Shown here: positions 16,809 through 24,850 of the stretch, one piece after another
Layout: the number at the start of each line of letters is the position of its first letter
Numbering within the stretch: the stretch's first letter is position 1
DNA from: Alkalicella caledoniensis
GTDB lineage: Bacteria > Bacillota > Proteinivoracia > Proteinivoracales > Proteinivoracaceae
NCBI RefSeq assembly: GCF_014467015.1
Contig: NZ_CP058559.1
Coordinates: 3,286,001 to 3,350,000, forward strand
DNA length: 64,000 bases
Direction: 5' to 3'
Translations under genes and position numbers: made by a program
Notes under the pieces: model-generated
The model's database searches: none
The model's input: the letters and a program-made list of their open reading frames with translations, nothing else
What the model was told of the DNA's origin: nothing

Positions 16809-19800
16809 TGGATGCCCTATGGTTCTATGTAATCAGTCTTGTACTATCCATAACTATTCTTTACGGCATATCCCTCATGAGTCAAGTAAAAACAGCGGTT
16901 AACGGAAATAAATTAAGTGCTATGGCTACTGCCTTGGCTGTCCTGGTTACCCTAGTGTACAATGAGATATTTTCAGAGTCATTAGCTATTATTATAATTT
17001 TAGCGTGTATGCTAATAGGAGCATTTATAGGACTTTCACTTTCAAAAAAGGTTCAGATGATACAAATGCCAGAGTTAGTTGCACTACTCAACGGAATCGG
17101 TGGTGCGGCATCTGCCTTTGTTGCTGGAGCAGCAATGTTCACAGCTGTTACCTCCTTTGAAGCTACCACAGGGGTATTAGCTCTGATTATTGGATCGTTA
17201 ACACTTACAGGAAGTATAGTGGCAGCTGGTAAACTATCTAAGAAGATAGATGGTAGGCCAGTAATATGGAACAATCATGAATTTTTGACCACAGTTCCCA
17301 TTATTCTTCTTGGGGCAATAGTTGTAGCAACTATGGTGGTGGATTTGCCAGTTACCATTATACTGCTTATTTCCATAGCTTTAAGTGGATTTTTGGGTGT
17401 AGCTTTTTCAATTAGAGTTGGCGGAGCAGATATGCCCATAACTATTTCCCTTCTAAACTCACTTAGTGGAGTAGCTGGCGCCATTGCAGGTATGGCCATA
17501 GGTAATATTCTACTGGTGGCAGTTGGTGGAATAGTAGGTTCAAGTGGCCTGTTACTGACTCAAATTATGTGTAAGTCCATGAACAGTAGTTTGCTAACTA
17601 TACTTCAGGGAAAAACAAGTGTTGCAGGCAAAAAGACAAAAGTAGAGCCTGTAGTTAAAGAAAGTGTTACTAGTGAAGTTAAACAAGTGCTGGAAGAGAA
17701 AAAAGTAAGTGCAGGAGACATACTTAAAAATGCTAAAAAGGTATTTATCGTACCAGGCTATGGTATGGCCCTAGCCCAAGCACAACATTTAGTGAAACAA
17801 TTAGCTGACACCTTAGAAAAACAAGGTACAGAAGTTAAATACGTAATCCACCCAGTTGCAGGTCGTATGCCAGGACATATGAATGTCTTGTTAGCAGAAG
17901 CGGATGTAGACTATGAACAACTTTACGAGATGGATGATGTAAATGATGAGTTCAGGGAATGTGATGCATGTGTAGTAGTAGGAGCAAATGACGTGCTAAA
18001 CCCAGCAGCAAGGGAGGCAGAAGGCACTCCAATCTACGGTATGCCCATACTAAATGTAGATAAGAGTAAACATATAATCTTCTGTAACTATGACACAAGT
18101 GCAGGTTATGCAGGGGTAGATAATCCACTATATAGCCGTGAAGAAGGAGTTAGTCTACTTTTAGGTGATGCAGCTGAAACACTGCAAAACCTTTTACATG
18201 ATGTAAAAAGTATTAAAGCAGAAGAAAAATCTAGTTCAAATGTAGAACATAGTGCAGGTGCTGTTCTAAAAGGTGCCAAAAAGGTATTTATCGTACCAGG
18301 CTATGGTATGGCCCTAGCCCAAGCACAACATTTAGTGAAACAATTAGCTGACACCTTAGAAAAACAAGGTACAGAAGTTAAATACGTAATCCACCCAGTT
18401 GCAGGTCGTATGCCAGGACATATGAATGTCTTGTTAGCAGAAGCGGATGTAGACTATGAACAACTTTACGAGATGGATGATGTAAATGATGAGTTCAGGG
18501 AATGTGATGCATGTGTAGTAGTAGGAGCAAATGACGTGCTAAACCCAGCAGCAAGGGAAGCAGAAGGCACTCCAATCTACGGTATGCCCATACTAAATGT
18601 AGATAAGAGTAAACATATAATCTTCTGTAACTATGACACAAGTGCAGGTTATGCAGGGGTAGATAATCCGCTGTATAGCCGTGAAGAAGGAGTTAGTCTA
18701 CTTTTAGGTGATGCAGCTGAAACACTGCAAAACCTTTTACATGATGTAAAAAGTATTAAAGCAGAAGAAAAATCTAGTTCAAATGTAGAACATAGTGCAG
18801 GTGCTGTTCTAAAAGGTGCCAAAAAGGTATTTATCGTACCAGGCTATGGTATGGCCCTAGCCCAAGCACAACATTTAGTGAAACAATTAGCTGACACCTT
18901 AGAAAAACAAGGTACAGAAGTTAAATACGTAATCCACCCAGTTGCAGGTCGTATGCCAGGACATATGAATGTCTTGTTAGCAGAAGCGGATGTAGACTAT
19001 GAACAACTTTACGAGATGGATGATGTAAATGACGAATTCAGTGAATGTGATGCATGTGTAGTAGTAGGAGCAAATGACGTGCTAAACCCAGCAGCAAGGG
19101 AGGCAGAAGGCACTCCAATCTACGGTATGCCCATACTAAATGTAGATAAGAGTAAACATATAATCTTCTGTAACTATGACACAAGTGCAGGTTATGCAGG
19201 GGTAGATAATCCGCTGTATAGCCGTGAAGAAGGAGTTAGTCTACTTTTAGGTGATGCAGCTGAAACACTGCAAAACCTTTTAGATGATGTAAAAAGTATT
19301 AAAGCAGAAGAAAAGCCTGAGACCAGTGTGGAAACCAGTGCTGCAAAAGTTTTAAAGGATGCTAAAAAAGTATTCATTGCGCCAGGTTATGGTATGGCCC
19401 TAGCTCAAGCACAACATTTAGTGAAGCAATTAGCTGACACCTTAGAAAAACAAGGTACAGAAGTAAAATACGTGATTCACCCAGTTGCCGGTCGTATGCC
19501 GGGACATATGAATGTCTTGTTAGCAGAAGCGGATGTAGACTATGAGCAACTTTACGAGATGGATGATGTAAACGACGAATTCAGTGAATGTGATGCATGT
19601 GTAGTAGTAGGAGCAAATGATGTGCTAAACCCGGCAGCAAGGGAGGCAGAAGGCACTCCAATCTACGGTATGCCCATACTAAATGTAGATAAGAGTAAAC
19701 ATATAATCTTCTGTAACTATGATACAAGTGCAGGTTATGCAGGAGTAGATAACCCACTTTATAGCCGTGAAGAAGGTGTTAGCCTACTTCTAGGTGATGC

Positions 19801-19840
19801 AGCTGAGACACTGCAAAAACTGTTAGATGAATTGAAGTAA
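16808..19840 (+). CDS. pntB: NAD(P) transhydrogenase beta subunit with four tandem dIII domains
   Basis: PntB normally has about 460 residues: a membrane part (dII) plus one nucleotide-binding dIII domain. This one has 1010. Residues 1 to about 265 form the usual multi-helix dII. A charged linker then leads to four successive dIII domains starting near residues 306, 487, 668 and 849. Each has the VPGYGMALAQAQ loop (APGYG in copy 4), AGRMPGHMNVLLAEA, YEMDDVNDEF, VVVGANDVLNPAA and GYAGVDNPLYSRE. Linkers of about 20 residues (KAEEKSSSNVEHSAG) separate them. In place of the Lys-Arg pair that binds the NADP 2'-phosphate in E. coli PntB, the copies read CNYDTSAGYAG. The reading frame is intact throughout, so this is expressed as one chain unless processed. 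Strong terminator after. Confidence 0.93.
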   Translation: MDALWFYVISLVLSITILYGISLMSQVKTAVNGNKLSAMATALAVLVTLVYNEIFSESLAIIIILACMLIGAFIGLSLSKKVQMIQMPELVALLNGIGGAASAFVAGAAMFTAVTSFEATTGVLALIIGSLTLTGSIVAAGKLSKKIDGRPVIWNNHEFLTTVPIILLGAIVVATMVVDLPVTIILLISIALSGFLGVAFSIRVGGADMPITISLLNSLSGVAGAIAGMAIGNILLVAVGGIVGSSGLLLTQIMCKSMNSSLLTILQGKTSVAGKKTKVEPVVKESVTSEVKQVLEEKKVSAGDILKNAKKVFIVPGYGMALAQAQHLVKQLADTLEKQGTEVKYVIHPVAGRMPGHMNVLLAEADVDYEQLYEMDDVNDEFRECDACVVVGANDVLNPAAREAEGTPIYGMPILNVDKSKHIIFCNYDTSAGYAGVDNPLYSREEGVSLLLGDAAETLQNLLHDVKSIKAEEKSSSNVEHSAGAVLKGAKKVFIVPGYGMALAQAQHLVKQLADTLEKQGTEVKYVIHPVAGRMPGHMNVLLAEADVDYEQLYEMDDVNDEFRECDACVVVGANDVLNPAAREAEGTPIYGMPILNVDKSKHIIFCNYDTSAGYAGVDNPLYSREEGVSLLLGDAAETLQNLLHDVKSIKAEEKSSSNVEHSAGAVLKGAKKVFIVPGYGMALAQAQHLVKQLADTLEKQGTEVKYVIHPVAGRMPGHMNVLLAEADVDYEQLYEMDDVNDEFSECDACVVVGANDVLNPAAREAEGTPIYGMPILNVDKSKHIIFCNYDTSAGYAGVDNPLYSREEGVSLLLGDAAETLQNLLDDVKSIKAEEKPETSVETSAAKVLKDAKKVFIAPGYGMALAQAQHLVKQLADTLEKQGTEVKYVIHPVAGRMPGHMNVLLAEADVDYEQLYEMDDVNDEFSECDACVVVGANDVLNPAAREAEGTPIYGMPILNVDKSKHIIFCNYDTSAGYAGVDNPLYSREEGVSLLLGDAAETLQKLLDELK
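17732..19837 (+). repeat. pntB: 543-bp tandem repeat, four units, coding for dIII domains
   Basis: Matching bases recur at 17751, 18294, 18837 and 19380, an exact 543-base period (181 codons). Units 1, 2 and 3 are nearly identical at DNA level, including silent positions. Unit 4 and its preceding linker differ more (silent changes, a different linker ending PETSVETSAA). Units 1 and 2 encode EFREC, units 3 and 4 EFSEC. The high silent identity indicates recent duplication or continuing gene conversion. Confidence 0.96.
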
Positions 19841-19846
19841 ATTCAT

Positions 19847-19875
19847 AAAGACTCAACCTATAGGTTGAGTCTTTT
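19847..19875 (+). terminator. Rho-independent terminator of the pnt operon
   Basis: AAAGACTCAACC and GGTTGAGTCTTTT form a perfect stem with a TATA loop, ending in a T-run. It lies between pntB and the convergent rubrerythrin gene; the left arm starts with AAA, so it may serve both strands. Confidence 0.88.
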
Positions 19876-19917
19876 ATAATAGTAGTGGCTCTAAAATCCA
19901 GTTATTTTTCCGTAAGA

Positions 19918-20478
19918 CTAGCTTGCAAACTCGGTATATTTTTGTTTAGGTGCCCCACACACTGGGCATTTATCTGGTGCATCATTGGGATGAGTATGAC
20001 CACATACTTCGCAAACATAGACAGATGAAGGTGTATAATCTTTACCTGAGTCTACATCTTTTTTAGCAGCTTCGAAAAGCTCTGCATGTACTTTTTCAAC
20101 TTCCCTTGCCCAGTGGAAGGTTCTTTTAGCATCCTTTTCTTCTTGAAGCTCTGCCACGGCAATATAGCTTGCATACATTTGATCAACTTCAAAAAGTTCT
20201 CCTTCTCGAGCGGCTTCAAGATTTTCTGAGGTACTGCCTACGCCAAAACCAGCCATAGATGGAACTAATTGATCGCCGTGGATGTTTTCGTGAACCTTAA
20301 AGTGGTTTTGTGCGTGTACCTTTTCAGCATATGCAACTGCTTCAAAGAGATTGCCCACATTTTTGAAACCGTCTTTTTCTGCCACTTTGCCCCAGTAACT
20401 ATAACGCATATAAGCTTGGGATTCTCCACCAAATGCAGAACGTAAATTAGCTGCAGTCATGTTATCATCTTTAACCAT
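19918..20478 (-). CDS. rbr: Rubrerythrin
   Basis: This 186-residue protein has an N-terminal ferritin-like diiron domain and a C-terminal rubredoxin-like domain. The diiron ligands are seen in GESQAYMRY, AEKVHAQNH and later ExxH motifs. The rubredoxin iron is bound by two Cys pairs, CEVCG and CPVCG, near residues 155 and 172. It reduces hydrogen peroxide in the cytosol of anaerobes. The start at 20478 has SD AGGAGTG; a later in-frame ATG (residue 7) is less well placed. A palindrome about 90 bases upstream (20568-20588) could be a PerR/Fur-type operator. Confidence 0.95.
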   Translation of the reverse strand: MVKDDNMTAANLRSAFGGESQAYMRYSYWGKVAEKDGFKNVGNLFEAVAYAEKVHAQNHFKVHENIHGDQLVPSMAGFGVGSTSENLEAAREGELFEVDQMYASYIAVAELQEEKDAKRTFHWAREVEKVHAELFEAAKKDVDSGKDYTPSSVYVCEVCGHTHPNDAPDKCPVCGAPKQKYTEFAS

Positions 20479-20567
20479 GTAAAATCACACTCCTATAGAA
20501 TTTTATCTTTAATAATGTATACAAAACCATTATTCCTTATACATATCTGTTTTAGAAAAAAGTACTT

Positions 20568-20588
20568 GATAATTGTTAACAAATTATC
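20568..20588. promoter_or_regulatory. Palindromic operator candidate upstream of rubrerythrin
   Basis: GATAAT (20568-20573) and ATTATC (20583-20588) flank the centre TGTTAACAA, whose core TTGTTAACAA is itself a perfect palindrome. The half-sites match those of Fur/PerR boxes, but the spacing is 9 rather than 7, so the regulator is uncertain. It lies between the divergent rubrerythrin gene and the small ORF at 20671. Confidence 0.45.
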
Positions 20589-20670
20589 TGTGGACTTTGA
20601 CGCCTTAGACTAATAAACTACATACAATGAGCATATAATTTTTAGTGATAAAGAAAGAGGAGTTGATAAT

Positions 20671-20871
20671 ATGAAGATTATGTTTTTAAGGCTACCCATA
20701 AAAATCTTTTGGAAAACCGTTGCCATAATTTTTATCACTGTAAATATTGGGATATATTTTTCTCAATTTACATTTGATAATATTGCAATATCAACGTTTA
20801 CAGGATATAGTTTAAGTAGTTGGGAAAAATTATTGCTATCTGTTAGGGAATTTTATTTGGTAGGTTTCTAA
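20671..20871 (+). CDS. Small membrane protein upstream of xerD (YqzK position)
   Basis: This 66-residue protein has one clear transmembrane segment (about residues 14-31) and a short C-terminal tail. SD AGAGGAG lies a suitable distance before the ATG. I do not recognise the sequence with certainty. In B. subtilis the small membrane protein gene yqzK (DUF4227) sits directly before xerD, so by position this may be a divergent equivalent. It is separated from xerD by 77 bases. Function unknown. Confidence 0.55.
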   Translation: MKIMFLRLPIKIFWKTVAIIFITVNIGIYFSQFTFDNIAISTFTGYSLSSWEKLLLSVREFYLVGF

Positions 20872-20948
20872 ATTGCAAGCAGGAATTTAAAAACTTATAT
20901 TGAAATTAATAAGTAAGATGAAAGTAAAATAAAAGGAGATTTGAGGTA

Positions 20949-21836
20949 ATGGAAAATCTATTGTCAGATTATCTGACCTATTTAAGGGTGGAGAGGGGGC
21001 TGGCAGAAAACACAGTACTTAGCTATGAGAGGGATTTAAAGAAATTCATAAGCTTCGCTAAGAAATCTGGGTTTACTAGCATTGAAAGCATACAAAGACA
21101 GCAAATAATTACATATCTGCTGAAACTACAAGGTGAGAATATGGCTCCTTCATCAGTCACAAGAAATCTGGCATCAATCAGATCTTTTTTCAGTTATCTA
21201 AATATAGAGAATCTAACTAAGAATGATCCTTCTAGTGACTTAGACTCTCCTAAGCTCTCAAAAAAACTACCTAAGGTTATAACAATTGATGAAGTTGAAG
21301 ACTTGCTACAACAGCCTGATGAAACAGATAAATTCGGAATACGAGACAGAGCAATGCTAGAAATACTATACGCTACTGGTCTGAGGGTATCAGAACTAAT
21401 TTCTTTAGATGTTGATGACGTAAATTTAGAACTTGGTTTTTTGAGATGTATTGGTAAGGGATCTAAAGAAAGAATAGTACCCTTAGGCAAAATTGCAATT
21501 AGTTATTTAAAGATTTACCTAGACAACACTAGAAATAAACTTGTAAAAACCATTGAACAAAAATCCTTGTTTGTTAATTTTCACGGTAGGAGACTTACAA
21601 GGCAGGGTTTTTGGAAGATTGTTAAGAAGTATGCAAATCAAGCTGGTATAAAGTCGGAAATAACACCTCATACATTGAGACACTCCTTTGCAACCCATTT
21701 ACTAGAAAATGGTGCAGATTTAAGATCTGTACAAGAAATGCTAGGCCATGCAGATATATCAACAACTCAGATTTATACCCATGTAACTCAGAAAAAACTT
21801 CAAAAGGTCCATAAGGAGTTTCATCCTAGGGCCTAA
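20949..21836 (+). CDS. xerD: Site-specific tyrosine recombinase XerD
   Basis: This 295-residue protein has an N-terminal SAM-like core-binding domain and a C-terminal catalytic domain. The catalytic set is complete: Arg146 in TGLRVSEL, Lys170 in GKGSKE, His241 and Arg244 in HTLRHSF, His267 in LGHA, and nucleophile Tyr276 in QIYTHV. XerD with its partner resolves chromosome dimers at dif. Position before deoB-punA-dacF-spoIIA matches B. subtilis xerD (ripX), which supports a chromosomal Xer role over a phage integrase. SD AAAGGAG precedes the ATG by 11 bases. Confidence 0.95.
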   Translation: MENLLSDYLTYLRVERGLAENTVLSYERDLKKFISFAKKSGFTSIESIQRQQIITYLLKLQGENMAPSSVTRNLASIRSFFSYLNIENLTKNDPSSDLDSPKLSKKLPKVITIDEVEDLLQQPDETDKFGIRDRAMLEILYATGLRVSELISLDVDDVNLELGFLRCIGKGSKERIVPLGKIAISYLKIYLDNTRNKLVKTIEQKSLFVNFHGRRLTRQGFWKIVKKYANQAGIKSEITPHTLRHSFATHLLENGADLRSVQEMLGHADISTTQIYTHVTQKKLQKVHKEFHPRA

Positions 21837-22012
21837 TCTTTTTAATGCAAGAAGTCAGACGTCTTACACTGGTGAAGGTATAATATAAGCTATAAAACTG
21901 ACGTAAGAAGATATATAGCTGATAATATTATTAAAGGCTTCAGATAAGCATAGACAATACTCCCTTGAGGCAATATAAAAATTAGATAAAATACTACTAC
22001 TAAGGAGGAAAA

Positions 22013-23176
22013 ATGATGAATTCAATTAAAAGAGTTATATTGTTAGTACTAGATAGTGTAGGCATTGGTGCCTTGCCAGATGCGGATAAATACAACGATG
22101 TTGGTTCCAACACCTTGGGGAACATTGCCAAAAAAGTAGGAGGACTAAAACTACCTACCTTAGAAAAAATGGGACTAGGCAATATTCATCCCATAGAAGG
22201 TGTCAAAAATGTTGAAGAACCAGTTGCATCCTACGGTAAAATGATGGAAAAATCCCCAGGGAAAGATACCACAACAGGGCACTGGGAACTGGCAGGAATT
22301 ATATTAGATGAGCCGTTCCCCACATACTTAAATGGGTTTCCACAGGACTTGCTAAAGGAGTTCGAAAATAAAATAGGAACTAAAACCATTGGTAACTATG
22401 CTGAATCCGGAACTAAAATCTTAGCTGACTTAGGAGAAGAACATCAAAAAACAGGTTATCCAATTGTTTATACCTCAGCTGATAGCGTTTTTCAAGTTGC
22501 TGCCCATGAAGAAGTTATTCCTTTGGAAAGACTGTACGAAATCTGCAAAATTGCCAGGGAAATGCTACAAGGAGAACATGCAGTTGGTAGAGTAATAGCT
22601 AGACCTTTTATTGGTGAGCCAGGAAATTACGTTAGAACTGAAAATAGAAAAGATTTTTCTCGCTTACCAGATACAAAAATTGTTTTACAGTCTTTAAATG
22701 AGGCTGGATTAGACGTTGTGGCAGTAGGTAAGATACATGACATTTATAGCGGGCTAGGTATTAACAGAAGCTATAAATCAAAATCCAACCTACATGGATT
22801 AAACAAGACCATTGATTTAATTAATGAGGACTTTTCTGGACTCATTATGACAAACCTAGTTGACTTTGATATGATGTACGGTCATAGAAACGATGTGGAA
22901 GGTTACGCTAAAGCACTAGAAGAGACTGATGGTATGTTAGAAGTAATTATTCAAAACATGAAGGATGAAGACCTGCTGATCGTAACAGCTGACCATGGAT
23001 GCGACCCTACACATCCAGGAACAGATCACACTAGAGAGCACGTCCCTGTATTACTATATGGCAAGAATATTAAACCTGTAAACTTAGGTACTTTAGAAAG
23101 TTTTACAGATGTTGCAGTAACACTCACTAAAATATTTGCATTGGATGATAAGTTCCCAGGGAAAAGCCTAATTTAA
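22013..23176 (+). CDS. deoB: Phosphopentomutase
   Basis: This 387-residue protein belongs to the alkaline phosphatase superfamily. It converts ribose-1-phosphate or deoxyribose-1-phosphate to the 5-phosphate in nucleoside catabolism, using two Mn2+ ions. The first metal-ligand Asp is in VLDSVGIGALPDA; the phosphorylated Thr is in GKDTTTGHWE near residue 86; later ligands are in DFDMMYGHR and TADHGCDP. SD AAGGAGG is followed by ATGATG; either ATG could start. It heads a nucleoside salvage operon with two purine and one pyrimidine nucleoside phosphorylases, whose sugar phosphates it uses. Confidence 0.96.
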   Translation: MMNSIKRVILLVLDSVGIGALPDADKYNDVGSNTLGNIAKKVGGLKLPTLEKMGLGNIHPIEGVKNVEEPVASYGKMMEKSPGKDTTTGHWELAGIILDEPFPTYLNGFPQDLLKEFENKIGTKTIGNYAESGTKILADLGEEHQKTGYPIVYTSADSVFQVAAHEEVIPLERLYEICKIAREMLQGEHAVGRVIARPFIGEPGNYVRTENRKDFSRLPDTKIVLQSLNEAGLDVVAVGKIHDIYSGLGINRSYKSKSNLHGLNKTIDLINEDFSGLIMTNLVDFDMMYGHRNDVEGYAKALEETDGMLEVIIQNMKDEDLLIVTADHGCDPTHPGTDHTREHVPVLLYGKNIKPVNLGTLESFTDVAVTLTKIFALDDKFPGKSLI

Positions 23177-23189
23177 AGGAGGTTTTAAA

Positions 23190-24011
23190 ATGAAAAACAT
23201 TATGGAAAGGCTTAAAGAAACAGTAAGTTATATCCAAAAAAAAGTGGATTATAAGCCAGAAATAGGACTGATTTTAGGTTCCGGATTGGGCGTCCTTGCT
23301 GAAGATATTGAAAATCCCATCTATGTTCCATATGGTGATATTCCTAATTTTCCCATCTCAACAGTTGTAGGGCACGCAGGACAGTTGGTTTTTGGTAGCC
23401 TAAATGGCAAGAAAGTTGTGGCAATGCAAGGGAGATTTCACTACTATGAGGGATACTCCCAAATGGAGGTTACCTTTCCTGTAAGGGTTATGAAGTTACT
23501 GGGGGTTGACAAGTTAATAGTTACTAATGCAGCAGGTGGTGTCAATGAAACTTTTAATGTTGGTCAACTAATGCTCATCAAAGACCATATCAATTTAACA
23601 AATTACAATCCCCTTATAGGTCCGAACTTAGATGAGATGGGTGTTAGATTCCCAGACATGGCCAAAGCCTACACACCTGAACTGAGAAAACTTGCTAAAG
23701 CCGTAGCACAAAACCTAAACATAGACCTTGCAGAGGGTGTTTATGTAGGTTTTACAGGCCCTAATTATGAAACACCTGCTGAGATAAGGCTTACTAGGAC
23801 CATAGGCGGCGATGCAGTTGGGATGTCAACTGTGCCAGAAGTTATAGTTGCAAGACATTGTGGGCTAGATGTTTTAGGTATATCATGTATTACCAACATG
23901 GCTGCTGGTATACTAGATGTTGCACTTGACCATAGGGAAGTGATTGAGGTAACCCAACGAGTCAGATCTGAATTTATTACACTTGTTAAAAACATAATTA
24001 GGGAAATGTAG
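23190..24011 (+). CDS. punA: Purine nucleoside phosphorylase I (guanosine/inosine type)
   Basis: This 273-residue trimeric-type PNP cleaves purine (deoxy)nucleosides with phosphate to the base and (deoxy)ribose-1-phosphate. Motifs are GSGLG near residue 30, the VVGHAG phosphate loop, QGRFHYYEGY and AVGMSTVPEVI. The base-recognition residues of 6-oxopurine enzymes are present: Glu in NYETPAE (human Glu201) and Asn in CITNMA (human Asn243), plus the His in LDHREV (human His257). It is therefore the inosine/guanosine enzyme. SD AAAGGAGG precedes the ATG. It is followed 11 bases later by a paralog with altered base-site residues. Confidence 0.95.
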   Translation: MKNIMERLKETVSYIQKKVDYKPEIGLILGSGLGVLAEDIENPIYVPYGDIPNFPISTVVGHAGQLVFGSLNGKKVVAMQGRFHYYEGYSQMEVTFPVRVMKLLGVDKLIVTNAAGGVNETFNVGQLMLIKDHINLTNYNPLIGPNLDEMGVRFPDMAKAYTPELRKLAKAVAQNLNIDLAEGVYVGFTGPNYETPAEIRLTRTIGGDAVGMSTVPEVIVARHCGLDVLGISCITNMAAGILDVALDHREVIEVTQRVRSEFITLVKNIIREM

Positions 24012-24022
24012 GGGGAGATAAC

Positions 24023-24850
24023 ATGCGTCTATTAGATAAAATAAAAGAGGCAAAGGACTATATAAATGGAGTTGCAAATATTGAGCCTCAAGTTGGTCTG
24101 ATATTAGGTTCTGGATTAGGTACTTTAGCTGATGAGATAGAAAATAAGGTAGTGATACCCTATGGGCAGATACCTCATTTCCCAGTATCTACTGTTGTAG
24201 GTCATGAAGGGCAACTTGTTATTGGGAAATTAGAAGGTAAAGAAGTAATAGCCATGCAAGGACGATTCCATTATTATGAAGGCTACACACTTCAAGAATT
24301 AACATTTCCAGTATATGTTATGAACGCTTTAGGGATAAAAGCACTTGTTGTAACTAATGCATGTGGTGGATTAAACAAAAACTTCTCTGCTGGTGATTTA
24401 ATGTTGATTACTGATCATATCAATACATACTTTACAAATCCTCTAATTGGATCAAATTATGAAGAGCTAGGGCCACGCTTTCCAGATATGTCAGAAGCGT
24501 ACAATAGAGAATATATAGCTTTAGCAAAAAAGATAGCAGACGAACTAAATATCGAAATCCAGCATGGTGTATATGCACCGATTACTGGTCCATCATATTC
24601 AACCCCTGCTGAACTTAAGATGCTAATAACATTAGGTGGCGATACAGTAGGGATGTCAACAGTACCAGAAGTTACTGTTGCTAACTATCTAAAAATAAAG
24701 GTCCTAGGAATATCATGTATAACTGATATGGCCATTCCAGATGAATTGGAGCCATTAACCCATGAGCAAGTTGTTAAAATAGCTAACCAAACAAGACCTA
24801 AATTTATCAGTCTAGTTAAAGGATGGCTACAAGAGGTGACAATCTCGTGA
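24023..24850 (+). CDS. Second PNP paralog, possibly adenosine-specific
   Basis: This 275-residue protein is a tandem paralog of the preceding PNP, with the same GSGLG, VVGHEG, QGRFHYYEGY and VGMSTVPEV motifs. The two base-contact residues differ: the Glu of NYETPAE is Ser (SYSTPAE), and the Asn of CITNMA is Asp (CITDMA). Ser and Asp at these sites occur in methylthioadenosine phosphorylase, and the human PNP N243D variant is known to gain adenosine activity. The 5'-OH-binding His is kept (LTHEQV). I infer a 6-aminopurine nucleoside phosphorylase. The stop overlaps the GTG start of the next gene (GTGA). Confidence 0.88.
   Translation: MRLLDKIKEAKDYINGVANIEPQVGLILGSGLGTLADEIENKVVIPYGQIPHFPVSTVVGHEGQLVIGKLEGKEVIAMQGRFHYYEGYTLQELTFPVYVMNALGIKALVVTNACGGLNKNFSAGDLMLITDHINTYFTNPLIGSNYEELGPRFPDMSEAYNREYIALAKKIADELNIEIQHGVYAPITGPSYSTPAELKMLITLGGDTVGMSTVPEVTVANYLKIKVLGISCITDMAIPDELEPLTHEQVVKIANQTRPKFISLVKGWLQEVTIS

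Noticed and set aside
17053-17499. Minus-strand ORFs over the pntB membrane domain
   Set aside because: They are shadows of a strongly coding plus-strand frame, with low-complexity products and no SD.
16808-19840. Assembly error as the cause of the pntB repeats
   Set aside because: Units differ by scattered coding and silent changes and by distinct linkers, and the period stays in frame; misassembly would more likely collapse copies. Long reads are still advisable.
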